Of a stretch of 64,000 nt of DNA, positions 45,251-56,026 are shown one piece after another (the stretch's first letter is position 1; every line of letters begins with the position of its first letter). Under the pieces are notes generated by a model. It saw only the letters and a program-made list of their open reading frames with translations, was not told the origin of the DNA and ran no database searches. Both the position numbers and the translations under genes were made by a program. Origin of the DNA: Orthonyx spaldingii (taxonomy: Eukaryota > Chordata > Aves > Passeriformes > Orthonychidae); contig VZTJ01001132.1 in assembly GCA_013397795.1 (NCBI GenBank), forward strand, positions 397,101-461,100, read 5' to 3'.

Positions 45251-45906
45251 ACAGACTTTGCTGACTGTGCAGGAATGAAACAGCACCTGAAACACCTCTG
45301 AAGTAATAGGTGCATCCAGAAATTCCACCCCACAATGGAGCCCTCCGAGGCAGACACATCAGCTGGATGGAGTTTGGACATGATCCCTGGGAAAGCAGCA
45401 AGGCAAATCAGTGGGACTCTGCAAAGTGATCAGCTAACCTGGCATTGCTCTCATGTGAAAAGTTTGGAATGATATATTGATGTGTGGTAATCAGCCAACT
45501 CAATGAAAGGAATCTGTTCAAGGGAAGAGGCACACAAAGCATTGTAACTATCACAGCGTTCCTCTGATGGTCAAGCATAATTTGAGACATGTGAAGTAAA
45601 TGATAGCAGCAAACCTAATGCCACCATCAGCTGGTTCCTGAGATGAAAATGACACCTATGGGGAAATTAAAACCATCCTTCACATCACTGACAAAACAGA
45701 GTTTCAGCAGCCATTGGTTGTGCTTTTCACAGGCTGCTCAAAACATCCAATACCTCGCTTTCTGTCCTTAGATAAAGGAACTCCAGAGCATCTCACCAAA
45801 TCCACTGTGATTTTATCATAAACAGAACCCATCCCCATGAAGAGCAGCTGTGACCAAGTGGGTTTGTGTGACAGCACAGAACCTCTTTCTCACAAGAAAA
45901 TCTTTC
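45251..45906. other. Unique sequence, no gene recognised
   Basis: No recognised repeat or RNA gene in these roughly 650 bases before the LTR. Confidence 0.45.
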
Positions 45907-46115
45907 TGTTTATGGTAAACACAAGATAAGGTGTTCAGAGCTCCTGTGGGAACAGGCGGAATGCCTGTGGCCAATCAGCCCCAGGGGGTGGAGGGCTGTG
46001 GCCAATCCCAGTAAGCATTCATTTTGTATATAAAGCTGCATTTAAATAAATAATTCCCTTTTCTCGACAATCTCTCTCGTGTGCCTCTTGTTTCCACATC
46101 GGCTCAACAGCAACA
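45907..46115 (+). mobile_element. Solo LTR of an avian ERV
   Basis: A compact promoter layout is visible. CCAAT boxes lie at 45971-45975 and 46002-46006, each inside the word TGGCCAATC, with a G-rich GGGGGTGGAGGG block between them. TATATAAAG is at 46027-46035 and AATAAA at 46045-46050. A CTCTCTCGTGTGCCTCTTG stretch then resembles a GT-rich poly(A) downstream element, and the end is CAACA. The start (TGTTTATGG at 45907) is inferred from the TG-CA rule. No clear target-site duplication and no internal region were seen. Very short R region, as in several gamma/ERVL-like avian LTRs. Confidence 0.7.
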
Positions 46116-47811
46116 GGTTTGTACTGGGTAGAAGTGACACACACATTCTGCCACCAAGCCTCTGCAGCATGAAGAGCAAATCTATCCTACAACAACCCTG
46201 GATAAAGTGAAAGCAGCTGGTAATTGCCCTGGCAGACACCTATTAACCTACATCATACACAGCAATGACAGCCATAGCTCATTGCTACAACCCTCAGAAA
46301 TATCAGTGTTAGTGTCCAAGAAAAAAAAAAAAAAAGGCTATTGATGAGTATGGGCTACCCTGAAGCATGGTGAAAACAGGGTGTGCACGTGTGGATGCAA
46401 GCTGTCACTATATTAAAGGAACTGATGACTTTGATTAAAGGAGACCACAGACATCAGACCAAAGAGGCAGTTCCCAAAAAACCCAGAAATCATTTGGAAC
46501 AGCTTCCTTAGCTGCGGCCTCCCTCCTGGAAATGTGAAATAACTGTGGAGTCTCAAAATATTTAAGGGGTTTGATGAAAAGTTTAATTTTTCCCTTAGCA
46601 ATTTATGGATATGAATCATGGGGAAAGAATGCTGCTGACGGAGAGAAAAAACTGAGGCCTTAGTGATGTGGTCCTGACATATCTTTTAGATTGAAAGGAA
46701 GATGAATGCTGATGCTAGAAATATTACTGGAGAACAAGCAGACTCTGCTGTCAGAAATCAATAGATACAGACTTATGTACTTTGCTCACATCAGACACTG
46801 AGATGAAAATAAACCTCAAGAAAGTAATTATGGGAGGGAAAGCAGAGGATCACTGCAGAAGAAAATGAGCAGTGGGAAGATGGAGGGGGCAGCATTGCAA
46901 GGCATGTCCACACATGGAGAAAGGGACTGTGCTTTGCTCAGGTCCCACAGCGCAGCGATGAGACAGCCAGGAAAAAAGAGAGAAGTGGCTGGGAGGGGTA
47001 GGAAGGTGGAGAAGAGAGAGAAGCAAGCAAGGTGAGAAAAAGAAAGGTTGCAATATGATCTGTGTCCACTTAGAACAAGATTTCTGGGCTTTATCCCATG
47101 TAAATTTATTCTTTAACCCTTTCCAGAGGTCCATCATAACCCTTACCTTTCCATAACTTCACAAGAAAGAAGGAAGGGAAAACCAAAAGTTTTAATTTCA
47201 TATGAGCAGCCCTTTCCCATACCCCTCCTACCCTACCACCACCACCACACACAAAACGTGACCACCAGCACAAGGTCTGTGTGCTGGAGAACTGATCAGA
47301 CTCTGGGGGATGTCCAAACCTGGACTGGCCTTCAAAGAAAGTCTTCAGAAGTCTCCATCCCATGTGCTGGCAGGGAGCAACCACACACAGAGCTACAACC
47401 CCGGAGCTTTGCACTCCAAAACCTGAAAGGAAAAAGCCAGAACAAGTGTTCATCTTGCTAGAGAGAGCAGGTTTGCTGTGCCTGTTCGTGTCTCTGTGCC
47501 TCTGTGTGTGCACAGCCCCACCTGAGATGCACGGCCAGGCTGTGCACACCCAGAGTGACACATGGCACCCAAACTCTCACCTATGCAAGCCAACTCCTCC
47601 TGCTTTTCCTCCCATCCCTTCCCCTGCCCACTGGCTTCACAGCCCCTTGCAGGTTGTAGCGGTGACCCAGTCAGTGGCTGTTGTCACAGGAAACAATGGA
47701 CAATCTGCCACACCTGCCTTCTGCAGGTGGATTAATGAAGAAGCAAGATGGTCAAACTACTCCCCTCGGAGCAGTGAATCTGAGGGGGATGGGGAAGACA
47801 GGCATTGATAC
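46116..47811. other. Unique sequence with an A16 run
   Basis: A run of about 16 A at 46320-46336 has no recognisable retrocopy upstream. The rest, including purine-rich DNA at 46950-47045, shows no gene. Opposite frames at 47106-47808 (148-151 codons) look like chance. Confidence 0.5.
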
Positions 47812-47911
47812 TTTCCCGCCACTCATAAGTGTCAGTCAAGTTCCATCTCCTCCCCNGTCATTTATCTTTTCCCGCCACTCATAAGTGCCAGTCAAGTTCC
47901 ATCTCCTCCCC
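47812..47911 (+). repeat. Direct tandem duplication, 56-bp period
   Basis: A 44-base segment starting TTTCCCGCCACTCATAAGTG occurs at 47812-47855 and again at 47868-47911 with one substitution (GTGTCAG versus GTGCCAG). The stretch between them contains an undetermined base (N) at 47856, so the exact copy number is unsure. The pair lies at the left edge of the LTR-like segment. Confidence 0.9.
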
Positions 47912-48408
47912 CATCCCTTCACAGTTATTTTAATATTCATCAGTTGCTCGAAAGTTCTGTTATCATGTTCTGTTGATTGGTTATATTAATGTATTCCACC
48001 CCTTTGTTTCTCCATTGGATGTTCCCTGATCACGTCTTGTTCCCCTATTGGTTTATTCCCCTGTTTCTCCCCTTAGACTGCCCCTTTTTCTCACCCCTTT
48101 TAAACGCCTGCACACCCTCAGATCCCGGCTCTTTGTGGCAACCCCCTTCAGGACATAATAAACCTGGAATTATTGCTACAAAGAGTTCTTCCCGCTTCTT
48201 TGCCGCCAAGCTGCCACTTGTTACAACTTGTTGCTGTCAGCTCCCTTGGATGAGCTGCGCCTGTTTGAGCCGTTGCGAGGAGACCAGAACCTGCACAGCC
48301 TGAAGGCTGCAGGGGTCCGGCAGAGAGCCGAGCACAAAAAGGTCGCACTCAAGCCACCGGGCAGCTTGAAACCCGGCAGTAACTGGCAGCGACAGCAGGT
48401 CTCTCCAC
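47812..48408 (+). mobile_element. LTR-like segment of an avian ERV
   Basis: Three ATTGG words (reverse CCAAT boxes) lie at 47976-47980, 48014-48018 and 48047-48051. They are followed by a TTTTAAA box at 48098-48104 and AATAAA at 48157-48162. A CpG-richer stretch resembling U5 comes next and may end in CGGCA near 48379. TGGCAGCGACAGCAGG at 48384-48399 follows at the spacing of a primer-binding site; it is imperfectly similar to the complement of a tRNA-Ser 3' end. The left boundary is uncertain because of the 56-bp duplication and the N. No viral genes follow. Confidence 0.6.
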
Positions 48409-49959
48409 CTTCCTTTGAACACATCCCTGATTTTTTCCCAGCTCAGCAGTCTCCCACATCGTGCATGGTTGTGGGGATGGAGCAGATCTCACCTCTGGGC
48501 AGGGCCACCCTGGGCACAGGGATCTGCAGTGGGACTGTGGCAAAACCAGGCCTGCACAACAGGCAGCAGCTCCTAATATATTTTCAGAGATGAAATCTCT
48601 GCCAGAGGCTCTTAAAACTGTGATTTAAAAGTGTGGTCAACAGCAGGAGAGGAACCTAATCCATCTGAGGCAACTGCCACTTTCAGGAGCTGCTGCTTGG
48701 AAAGGAAAAGGAGACCATGAACCCAAACAGCATTTCCAGATCTCTGCTGCTTCCAGACCTCTGCTAGGACCGGCTTTGTGGGAAGCATCAAGTACCCACT
48801 TGCGTAAAATCCACCCTCTGCTGGGAGCTCTCAAGCACCAAAATATTTTGACAAGGATCCAAATCCTTTTCATGACAAAGGAAAACAAGAAGCAATTTGC
48901 AAGGCTGAGAGCGTGGAATTAGAAGATGTGTGCACAGCACACACACCTCAGGCTGACCGAGCTGCTCTATCTCGTGCAGAAGGGGGTTTCTCGAGCTCCT
49001 GTGGGAAGCTGAAGATTGCTGATAAGATGCTGTATCTGAAGCACATTTTTTTTACATCAGTGGCTCATTGCAGACAGGTCTGAAGAAGTTCTCTCTAAAA
49101 TTCATGTAGTCAAGGTCTATTTTGCTCTTTCCAAATACTTAGAGATTAGCTTTGCAAACACAAGAATAGCTCTAACCACTGATAATTTCTCCAAGGCACA
49201 CAGCTGAGTTCTAGCACTCTTCCTCTGCACAAAACCCAAAAAACACCACCTCCCTGGGCTGCTGTTCAGTTCTACACGCTGTTTCACCCACGAAAACCAT
49301 CCTAAAATGGTACTCACAATCTGATCAAACAGCAGATAATGCTTCAGATTTCACTGGGATTAATTCTGATTCCTTGTGGCTAGAGTGTGTGCAAATAACA
49401 CAACTTTCTTCAATCAAGAAAATAATTCAAGGTAAGACTGAGCCAAGTCCCAAGCCAGAAGGTCAGGGAGGGGTTGCCTCTTTCCACAGGGCCTTTGATC
49501 TTTGCTGCTTGACCTTGCTTTTGGCGACCTTGGGAGGTCAAGGAAATTGTTTGGGGAGCCCCACAGCCCATAGATTTCTTCACAAGGGGGAGGCCACGGG
49601 CATTGTCATGGTAATGGCAGCCCTGAAGGCTTGTTAGGTGTTCCACCCCTCGGAGATGTGCGCAGGCAAGGGCACGCCTGGCTCCTTTGGAGGCCAACAA
49701 TCTGCCAATCAGTTCCACCCCATGAAAACTAAGGTGAACGTGAGGAGACCTCACCACCTGTATTATAATCTGCAGCTGTATTGAAATTTTCCTGGCAGGG
49801 CTGAAACTTTAATGTTTAATTTACTTGAACTAATGTGTCACAAAATTCCCATCCACACTGAAAATTCTAATGAACCTTTGGGTGGACGAAGAGACCTCCA
49901 AACTTCGATCCTTTTCATCACCGTATTTTAAAACAAGCAGCTCCTTAAGAAGGTTAAGG
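48409..49959. other. Unique sequence, no gene recognised
   Basis: No gag-like frame follows the LTR-like segment. No other element was recognised. Frames stay under about 121 codons. Confidence 0.5.
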
Positions 49960-50340
49960 AAGCAATAATAAAGACTTTTTAGTGTGCATACATGATCATT
50001 CCATACTGATGCGCTTCAGCTTTAATAATATTGTATTAAATTTTATTGTAACCTTGCTGACATTTACTGCAAGGGAAAGTGCGTGAGCTTAACAGCCTTA
50101 TAAAATACAGCCCAGTAATGTACCTATAAAGCATAATATTTCTATACCAATGATGAGCTATTGCAATTGCATCCAATTTAGTGGCTCATTATTAACGAGC
50201 GCAATCACCTTCTCAGTCACATGCTCTGAAACACAGCCTGGTGTGCCGCTGCCATTGCACATTTTACAAGGCAGCTGCTCCAATTTCACTCGGCGGTACA
50301 GTGATCTGACAGTGGAAATTCTCGTTATGAAATAGCTGCA
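49960..50340. promoter_or_regulatory. Candidate conserved noncoding element
   Basis: A 380-base AT-rich block with dense TAAT and ATTA cores (AATAATATTGTATTAAA, TTGCAATTGCATCCAATTTA, CATTATTAACGAGCGCAATC). It also has a CAGCTG E-box at 50272-50277 and the CpG-containing CACTCGGCGGTACAG. There are no simple repeats and no coding frame. Its texture is typical of deeply conserved enhancers near developmental genes, but conservation itself cannot be seen from one sequence. Confidence 0.3.
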
Positions 50341-53300
50341 AAACGCACCTGATGAGGAGGAGGGAAGACCTCATGCACATCACCATGACTCTAGTTTATT
50401 CAAAGGAGGGAAATTAGTTTGCACGACCTGAGATCGGGCTCATTTAAGCTGATGTGACTCCTTCAATCCCAAAGATAGCCTTTCACTAAAAACCTCTTCT
50501 GGTACCAAGTACTGGACTTTGGTGGAATTTAAGCATCTCCTTTCATGAAAGCACATCTGAAAGTCTCTGCATCCACAACCACTGGTTCCTACAAGCCCTT
50601 AAAACTCTCCAGGGAGCTCTCTGTGGCCTGCTCATTTTCTAACAGAAGTGCCCAGGCCTTTCCAGACCATTCTGATGGGCCCAAGGACCTGCTGGGATCC
50701 AGAGACCTGGCAAAAAAATAGCTTAACTGTCCTTATAATCCTAAAGAGGTCTCCTAAGCAAGTCCTCTGGATCATTCCCAAAGGCACTGAGGACAGGGTG
50801 ATGCTTGAAGTCAGAACAGTTGTTCTTATTAAACAGAAAAGATGGACAAGGATACAAATTTCAGTACAAGCAACAGGCTCAGCTGCCACCTCCAATAAGC
50901 ACAACCTGTCTTTTCTTCAACAACCCTTTCAAAGCTGAGCAAAACTTGAAGCTTTCACTGTCAAGCTGCAACTGTGCATCATTCAAGGACCAAATCCTGG
51001 TGCTTCCTGAAGGGCACAAGTTTAAAACAGGCAGAAGGGGAACTCGCCCACACCTAATACACCCACAAGCTTTGTGACTATGGAGTCCACATCTCCTTCA
51101 GCTGCACCGAGACAAAGCACAACAAAAAGACAACAGGACAAGACCCTACAAGATGTGAGGGGTGCTGCTGGCACGACCCAAGTTCAGGATGTCTGAGGAC
51201 CTCCATCACATGAGAAAACCCCAGTGCAATGAAGTCCTCAAGAGCAGCTGGGGGTTTTCTGAACTGTCAAGGTGACACAGCCTCAAAGCCATCGCAGGAT
51301 GAGACAAACACAGCTGGTACCTGGAAGAGATTAACTCAAGGAGTCATCCTGGCTGGAAGACAGGCAAAGATTTGGAGACACTGTGTATATGGTGTAAAGA
51401 AAATAAGTAGTTCATTTCCTTCGAGCATTAGGCTGTAATGGCTGTCAAGGGGGATTACTGATATTGTTATGCCAGTGTCAGCACATGTTGTAGAACAGCT
51501 ATATTTCGAATTTCCATACTTGCTTAATTTAATGTTCAGATAATCTGGCAAATGAAAGACGAGCCTCAAAGAGTCTTCCTCCCCCCTCTCTCTTTAAAAA
51601 AATCATTCTATTAAGAATGTTAAATTCTTGGGAGCAAGAGCTGGCGTACATGGAGGGCACATACTAATCTCATTTATGCTGAGATTTGCTTTCTGTTAAG
51701 CAACAGAAAAACAGCTAATCAAGCATAATTCAATAATACATCATCTGCAGATGCAAAGGCTCAGAAGATTAGAATGGAGCTTTGCCCATTTACATGAACT
51801 GATGATCTAGGCCAGGTGCAATTAATTGCACGTGGGGTGTGGGTGCACACCTCAATTCCTCCTCTGATGGCTCCTCCTCAGCTTTGGGCTCACTGGAATC
51901 TGGGACAGCTGCCAGCACATGACTGAAAAGATCTGTGCTTCTCTACACGTGTCATTGGTCTGTGGCAGCCAAGAGAGCTCACTTCCCTGGGCAGGGAGCA
52001 CTGGCCCCACTGCCCAGTGTCACCAGAGGCACTCCTCGCTTGAGGAGAATGTCAGGTGGAATCTGGGATCAGCTGGTGACACTGGCACATCCTCTGCATC
52101 ACACCACGGAGCATTTCCAGACACCCTGAGAACAACTTGATGCTCCTTGCAGGAAACCACAGAAGGCAACGCATGGCCTGCTCAGCCACTGCAGGGAGGG
52201 TCAGTGTGCACGTCCCCACGTCCTGCTCACAGCCAGCACACAGCAGGAGCTCAGCAGAGGTGACCTACCTGCTCTGGACATGGCCTTGCCATAAGGAGAA
52301 AGGGTCCCTGTGCCAGCAGCCCAGGCACCCTGCAAGCAGAGCAACACCTTGGCCCCACGCCCTGGAGCTGCTGCCAACACCCCATGAGGCAGCCCTGAGT
52401 CCCAGCTGAAACAAGGGCAACTTTCACACCCACGGCAAAACTTGTATCACCTACGCTCCTCGGAGCTGTCTGGAGGAAGCAATTTTGGTTTGTGGACCAT
52501 TCCGATACTCCTTTTCTTTGTTTCATTCAGATTTGAGCAAAAACGAAAAGTGTTTGAAATTCCCTCCCTAAAGGAACTGAGTTGTTGTCCAGGGAGAGCT
52601 GCTGGGTACTGGAGACACACTCCTGGAGCCCTGGGCTCCCTGTCAGAGACACTGTGCCAAGAACTGACAAAGAGTTCTTCAAACCTCTGAAGTCAAACAC
52701 ATCCTCACTAAATAGCCTATTTGGCAAACTGGCAAATTCTACCCTCTAAATATTTTTTCAGTGTTACTGTTATGCAATTTCATAGATCACAATGTCACAC
52801 AATAGGGCAAAAGCCTCATATTTCAGACTAACTTATAAGAGTCCAGGTTACACCTCTTGCCAGTGCTTCCTCTGACTAATACCTGATACACAAGGAAAAA
52901 AATATTTTGGGAGGTTGGAAGGTTTGGAATGTAAAACCCAGCAATACCAACAGACAGAGTAGCAGAGAGAGCGCTGTGCATGAGGACCAGAGGCAGACAC
53001 ACCAAATGAAACACACACAAACAGGAGAGAGGCCAAGAGAGACTTCTCTTTGTTCTCCATGCCCTGTTTTGTTGTTAAGGCTCTATGCTAATTTCCATGG
53101 AATTACTACAGAACGTTTGTAAACACACATGAAATGCAGCCAGCTCTGCAGTCACTGTTGTCTTGGACTATTAAGTGCAATATTTAGCTCAGCCAGATGC
53201 CACCAGGAGTTCGCCAAGCCCATAAAACAAGCTTGATCACATATTTTCCAAAATGAGGCTACGAAGCCGTTTTGGAAGAGTTTACATGTATGTTTGTGTA

Positions 53301-54840
53301 TTTGTTTCCTTCCATCTGGCAAATTCCCTCCCAAGGCAGCGAGATGAAGCCCGAGGGAGGAAGTGTTTGTGTTCAGTCGCCTCTCAGCAACACCCTCCTG
53401 AAAGAGGATTGTGATGAGGCCCCCTCAGCCAGAGCACAAACTGCTGCTAACGGCACAGAGGACTCCAGAAGATGCTGCTGTTGCTTTTGATGGCCCACAA
53501 GGGAAAACAGCACCCTCTGCTCTCTGCTGGGTGCACACCCCCAGGGTAGCTGGCTCCAGAGTGCTGTGGAGGCAGCTCTGCAGGTTTGCAAGCTGCTAAA
53601 ACCCCAGTGTCCAGACAGAGCACATTTCAAGCCTTTCTCTACCCTTAAGGCAGTCTGCAGGGGCTCTGCAGAGCAAAGATAATGCCGTGGGTTCCATCCT
53701 CAAACAACCTGCACACGGGCAGCCTGCAGACCTGAGCACCTCAGGGAGCTGATGGGGGAGAGCCATTACTTGTGCAGAGCTCAAGGTTGAGGAGAACAGA
53801 AAGACATCACTGAATGTTCTCTTCTCTCTGTATTTGAGGCTCTGGACACCTTCAGTCCTGTGCTTTTGCTTTCCCTGAACTGAATCCAAGAGCACCATCA
53901 GTTATCTCACAGCTCAACAGGGCAGGAACAGCAAAGCAAAGGACATCAAATTATTGAATCTCTTAAACTACTGCCCTACAGCACGCTTAATTACGGCCTG
54001 CTGCAGAAACTGTTGCAAAGAGCAGAAATATGGAAAGCCACAGGAGCCATACCAGCTACACCAGGAGCAGCCAGCCAGGCTGATGGCCAGGGCACAGCCT
54101 AGCCCAAGGATCAGCTCAGGAATGGGCACTGTTAGCACAGACAACAAGAAACTCACAGCAGAGAGGTGTGAAACCATCACCCTCCCATGGAAAAAGATCC
54201 TTAGCCCCCAGTGCCTAAGCCCAGCCCTTGCTCTGTTGTTCCCATCCCACCCCAGCACGGAGTGCAGAAATGCTCATTAACTGCACAATTCCTGCTCAGG
54301 ATTTTTTTTCCTTGTATCTCACCCACAGGAAATTTTAGCTGGTTCTGCAAGCATTTAATGCAATTATTTTGCAATTCAAATACCTCCAAGTGGCACAAGC
54401 CCCTACTGCAGCCTTCTGTGCCTTGGCCTTGCCCTGCCCTGCCCCTGCACCCCGTATCTGACACAAGCTCCTTAGGGAGGAGGTGTCTTTTCCCTGTGCA
54501 GGAGACCCTGCCTGGTACAACTGAAGGCACCTCAGCTGCTATCACACTACAAATAAGGATAAAATCCCAGTGCTGGCAGGTGCAAACAATCCAGACAGGA
54601 GAGTGGCTTTAAAGTTAACACAGCCCTAAAGAAAATCTCAGTTTGTCTCAGCCAGAGCTGGCTCTCTGCTTCGCTGACCACACTGCCAAACCAGCGGCTC
54701 CAGTACCAAAGAACAAAAGCAATGAACAGGCAAAAGTCAAAGCTCTTGGCAGATGGGCAGTGCACAGGTCACACCAACCACCTGCCCACACCAACCACCT
54801 GCCCACACTCTCCGTGCTTCTCCCTCTTCCCCAGTGAGTA
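50341..54840. other. Unique sequence, no gene recognised
   Basis: About 4.5 kb without recognised mobile elements. The block 51590-51800 (GAATGTTAAATTCTTGGGAG, AAACAGCTAATCAAGCATAA) is a weak conserved-element candidate. Frames up to 133 codons (54211-54612, +) have no recognised domain and oppose other frames. Confidence 0.5.
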
Positions 54841-55302
54841 ATCACAGAATATTAGAATCATTAAGAAGTCCTCTGGGATCATCAAGTTCACCTGTTGATC
54901 CAGCACTGTCAGGCCCAGCACTAAACCATGTCCCAAAGGGCCAGGTCTACACATTTTTTGAACACTTCTAGGGATGGTGATTGTACTACTACCCTGTTCC
55001 AATGCTTGACCACCCTTCCAGTCAAGAAATTTTTCCCTAATATCCAACATGAACCTCCCCCAGCACAGCCTGAGGCCGTTCCCTCTCCTCCTGTCCCTGT
55101 TCCCTGGGAGCAGAGCCTGACCCTCACCCGGCTGCCCCCTCCTGTCAGGGAGTTGTGCAGAGCCAGAAGGGCCCCCCTGTGCCTCCTTTTCTCCAGGCTG
55201 AGCCCCTTTCCCAGCTCCCTCAGCTGCTCCTGGTGCTCCAGCCCCTTCCCCAGCTCCATTCTCATCTCTGGACACACTCCAACCCCTCAATGTCTCTTTC
55301 AA
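54841..55302 (-). mobile_element. Longest CR1 LINE copy in the window (about 460 bp)
   Basis: From the ATCACAGAATATTAGAATCA terminus (the antisense octamer end) the plus strand runs through a GTCCTCTGGGATCATCAAG block, AGCACTAAACCATGTCCC, a CCCTGTTCCAATGCTTGACC block, TCAAGAAATTTTTCCCTAAT, CCTCCTGTCCCTGTTCCC, AGGGAGTTGTGCAGAGCC, and the TCTGGACACACTCCAACC block. The 3' end is complete and the 5' end is truncated inside the 3' UTR, leaving no coding part. Both this element and the minisatellite beside it contribute to a false 320-codon minus-strand frame. Confidence 0.95.
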
Positions 55303-55407
55303 TTGTCTCCCCTTGATCCCATCCCTCACAGGGACACAGCAGAGCACACAGAAAACACCCCATAGCATAGCTGGGTACACAAATGAGTGGCCAGGGCACA
55401 GGACCTC

Positions 55408-56026
55408 CCTGTCCCATGACCAGCAGCTCCCTGTCCCATGGGCAGCAGTTCCCTGGTACCCTGACCAGCAGAATCCCTGGTCCCATGGGCAGCAGATCCC
55501 TGTACCACGATCAGCAGATCCCTGTCCCATGAGCAGCAGATCCCTGTCCCATGGCCAGCAGATCCCTGTCCCATGAGCAGCAGATCTCTGTCCCATGAAC
55601 CAGCAGTTCCCTGGTTCCATGGCCAGCAGATCCCTCTCCCATGGCCAGCAGATCCCTGTCCCATGGGCAGCAGATCCCTGTCCCATGAGCAGCAGATCCC
55701 TGTTCCATGAGCAGCAGCTCCCTGGTCCCATGGGCAGTCAATCCCTGTNCATGGGCAGCAGATCCCTGTCCCATGAGCAGCAGATCCCTGTCCCATGGGC
55801 AGCAGACCCGTGTCCCATGAGCAGCAGATCCCTGTTCCATGAGCAGCAGCTCCCTGGTCCCATGGGCAGTCAATCCCTGTCCCATGAGCAGCAGCTCCCT
55901 GGTCCCATGGGCAGCAGATCCCTGTCCCATGAGCAGCAGATCCCTGTCCCATGGGCAGCAGATCCCTGTCCCATGGCCAGCAGCTCCCTGGTCCCATGGG
56001 CAGCCAATCCCTGTCCCATGGGCAGC
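55408..56026 (+). repeat. 22-bp minisatellite, about 27 units
   Basis: Units of the type CAGATCCCTGTCCCATGRGCAG repeat for about 620 bases. The dominant period is 22 bp, with 23-25 bp variants (CAGCTCCCTGGTCCCATGGG and CAGTCAATCCCTGT). A six-unit higher-order block recurs: the TTCCATGAGC variant is at 55703 and again at 55835, 132 bases later, with the same neighbours. Because 22 is not a multiple of three, each 66 bp encodes three different 7-residue readings. All frames on both strands stay open, so the long frames here are not genes. An undetermined base at 55749 marks an uncertain assembly spot. Confidence 0.95.

Noticed and set aside
46320..46336. Poly(A) run as the tail of a processed pseudogene
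   Set aside because: No decayed frame, poly(A) signal or flanking duplication was found upstream of the run.
54769..55731. 320-codon minus-strand open frame with repeated tryptophan/glycine/aspartate peptides
   Set aside because: It runs through the 22-bp minisatellite and an antisense CR1 3' UTR. All other frames are open there too, so the openness comes from the repeat unit, not from coding selection.
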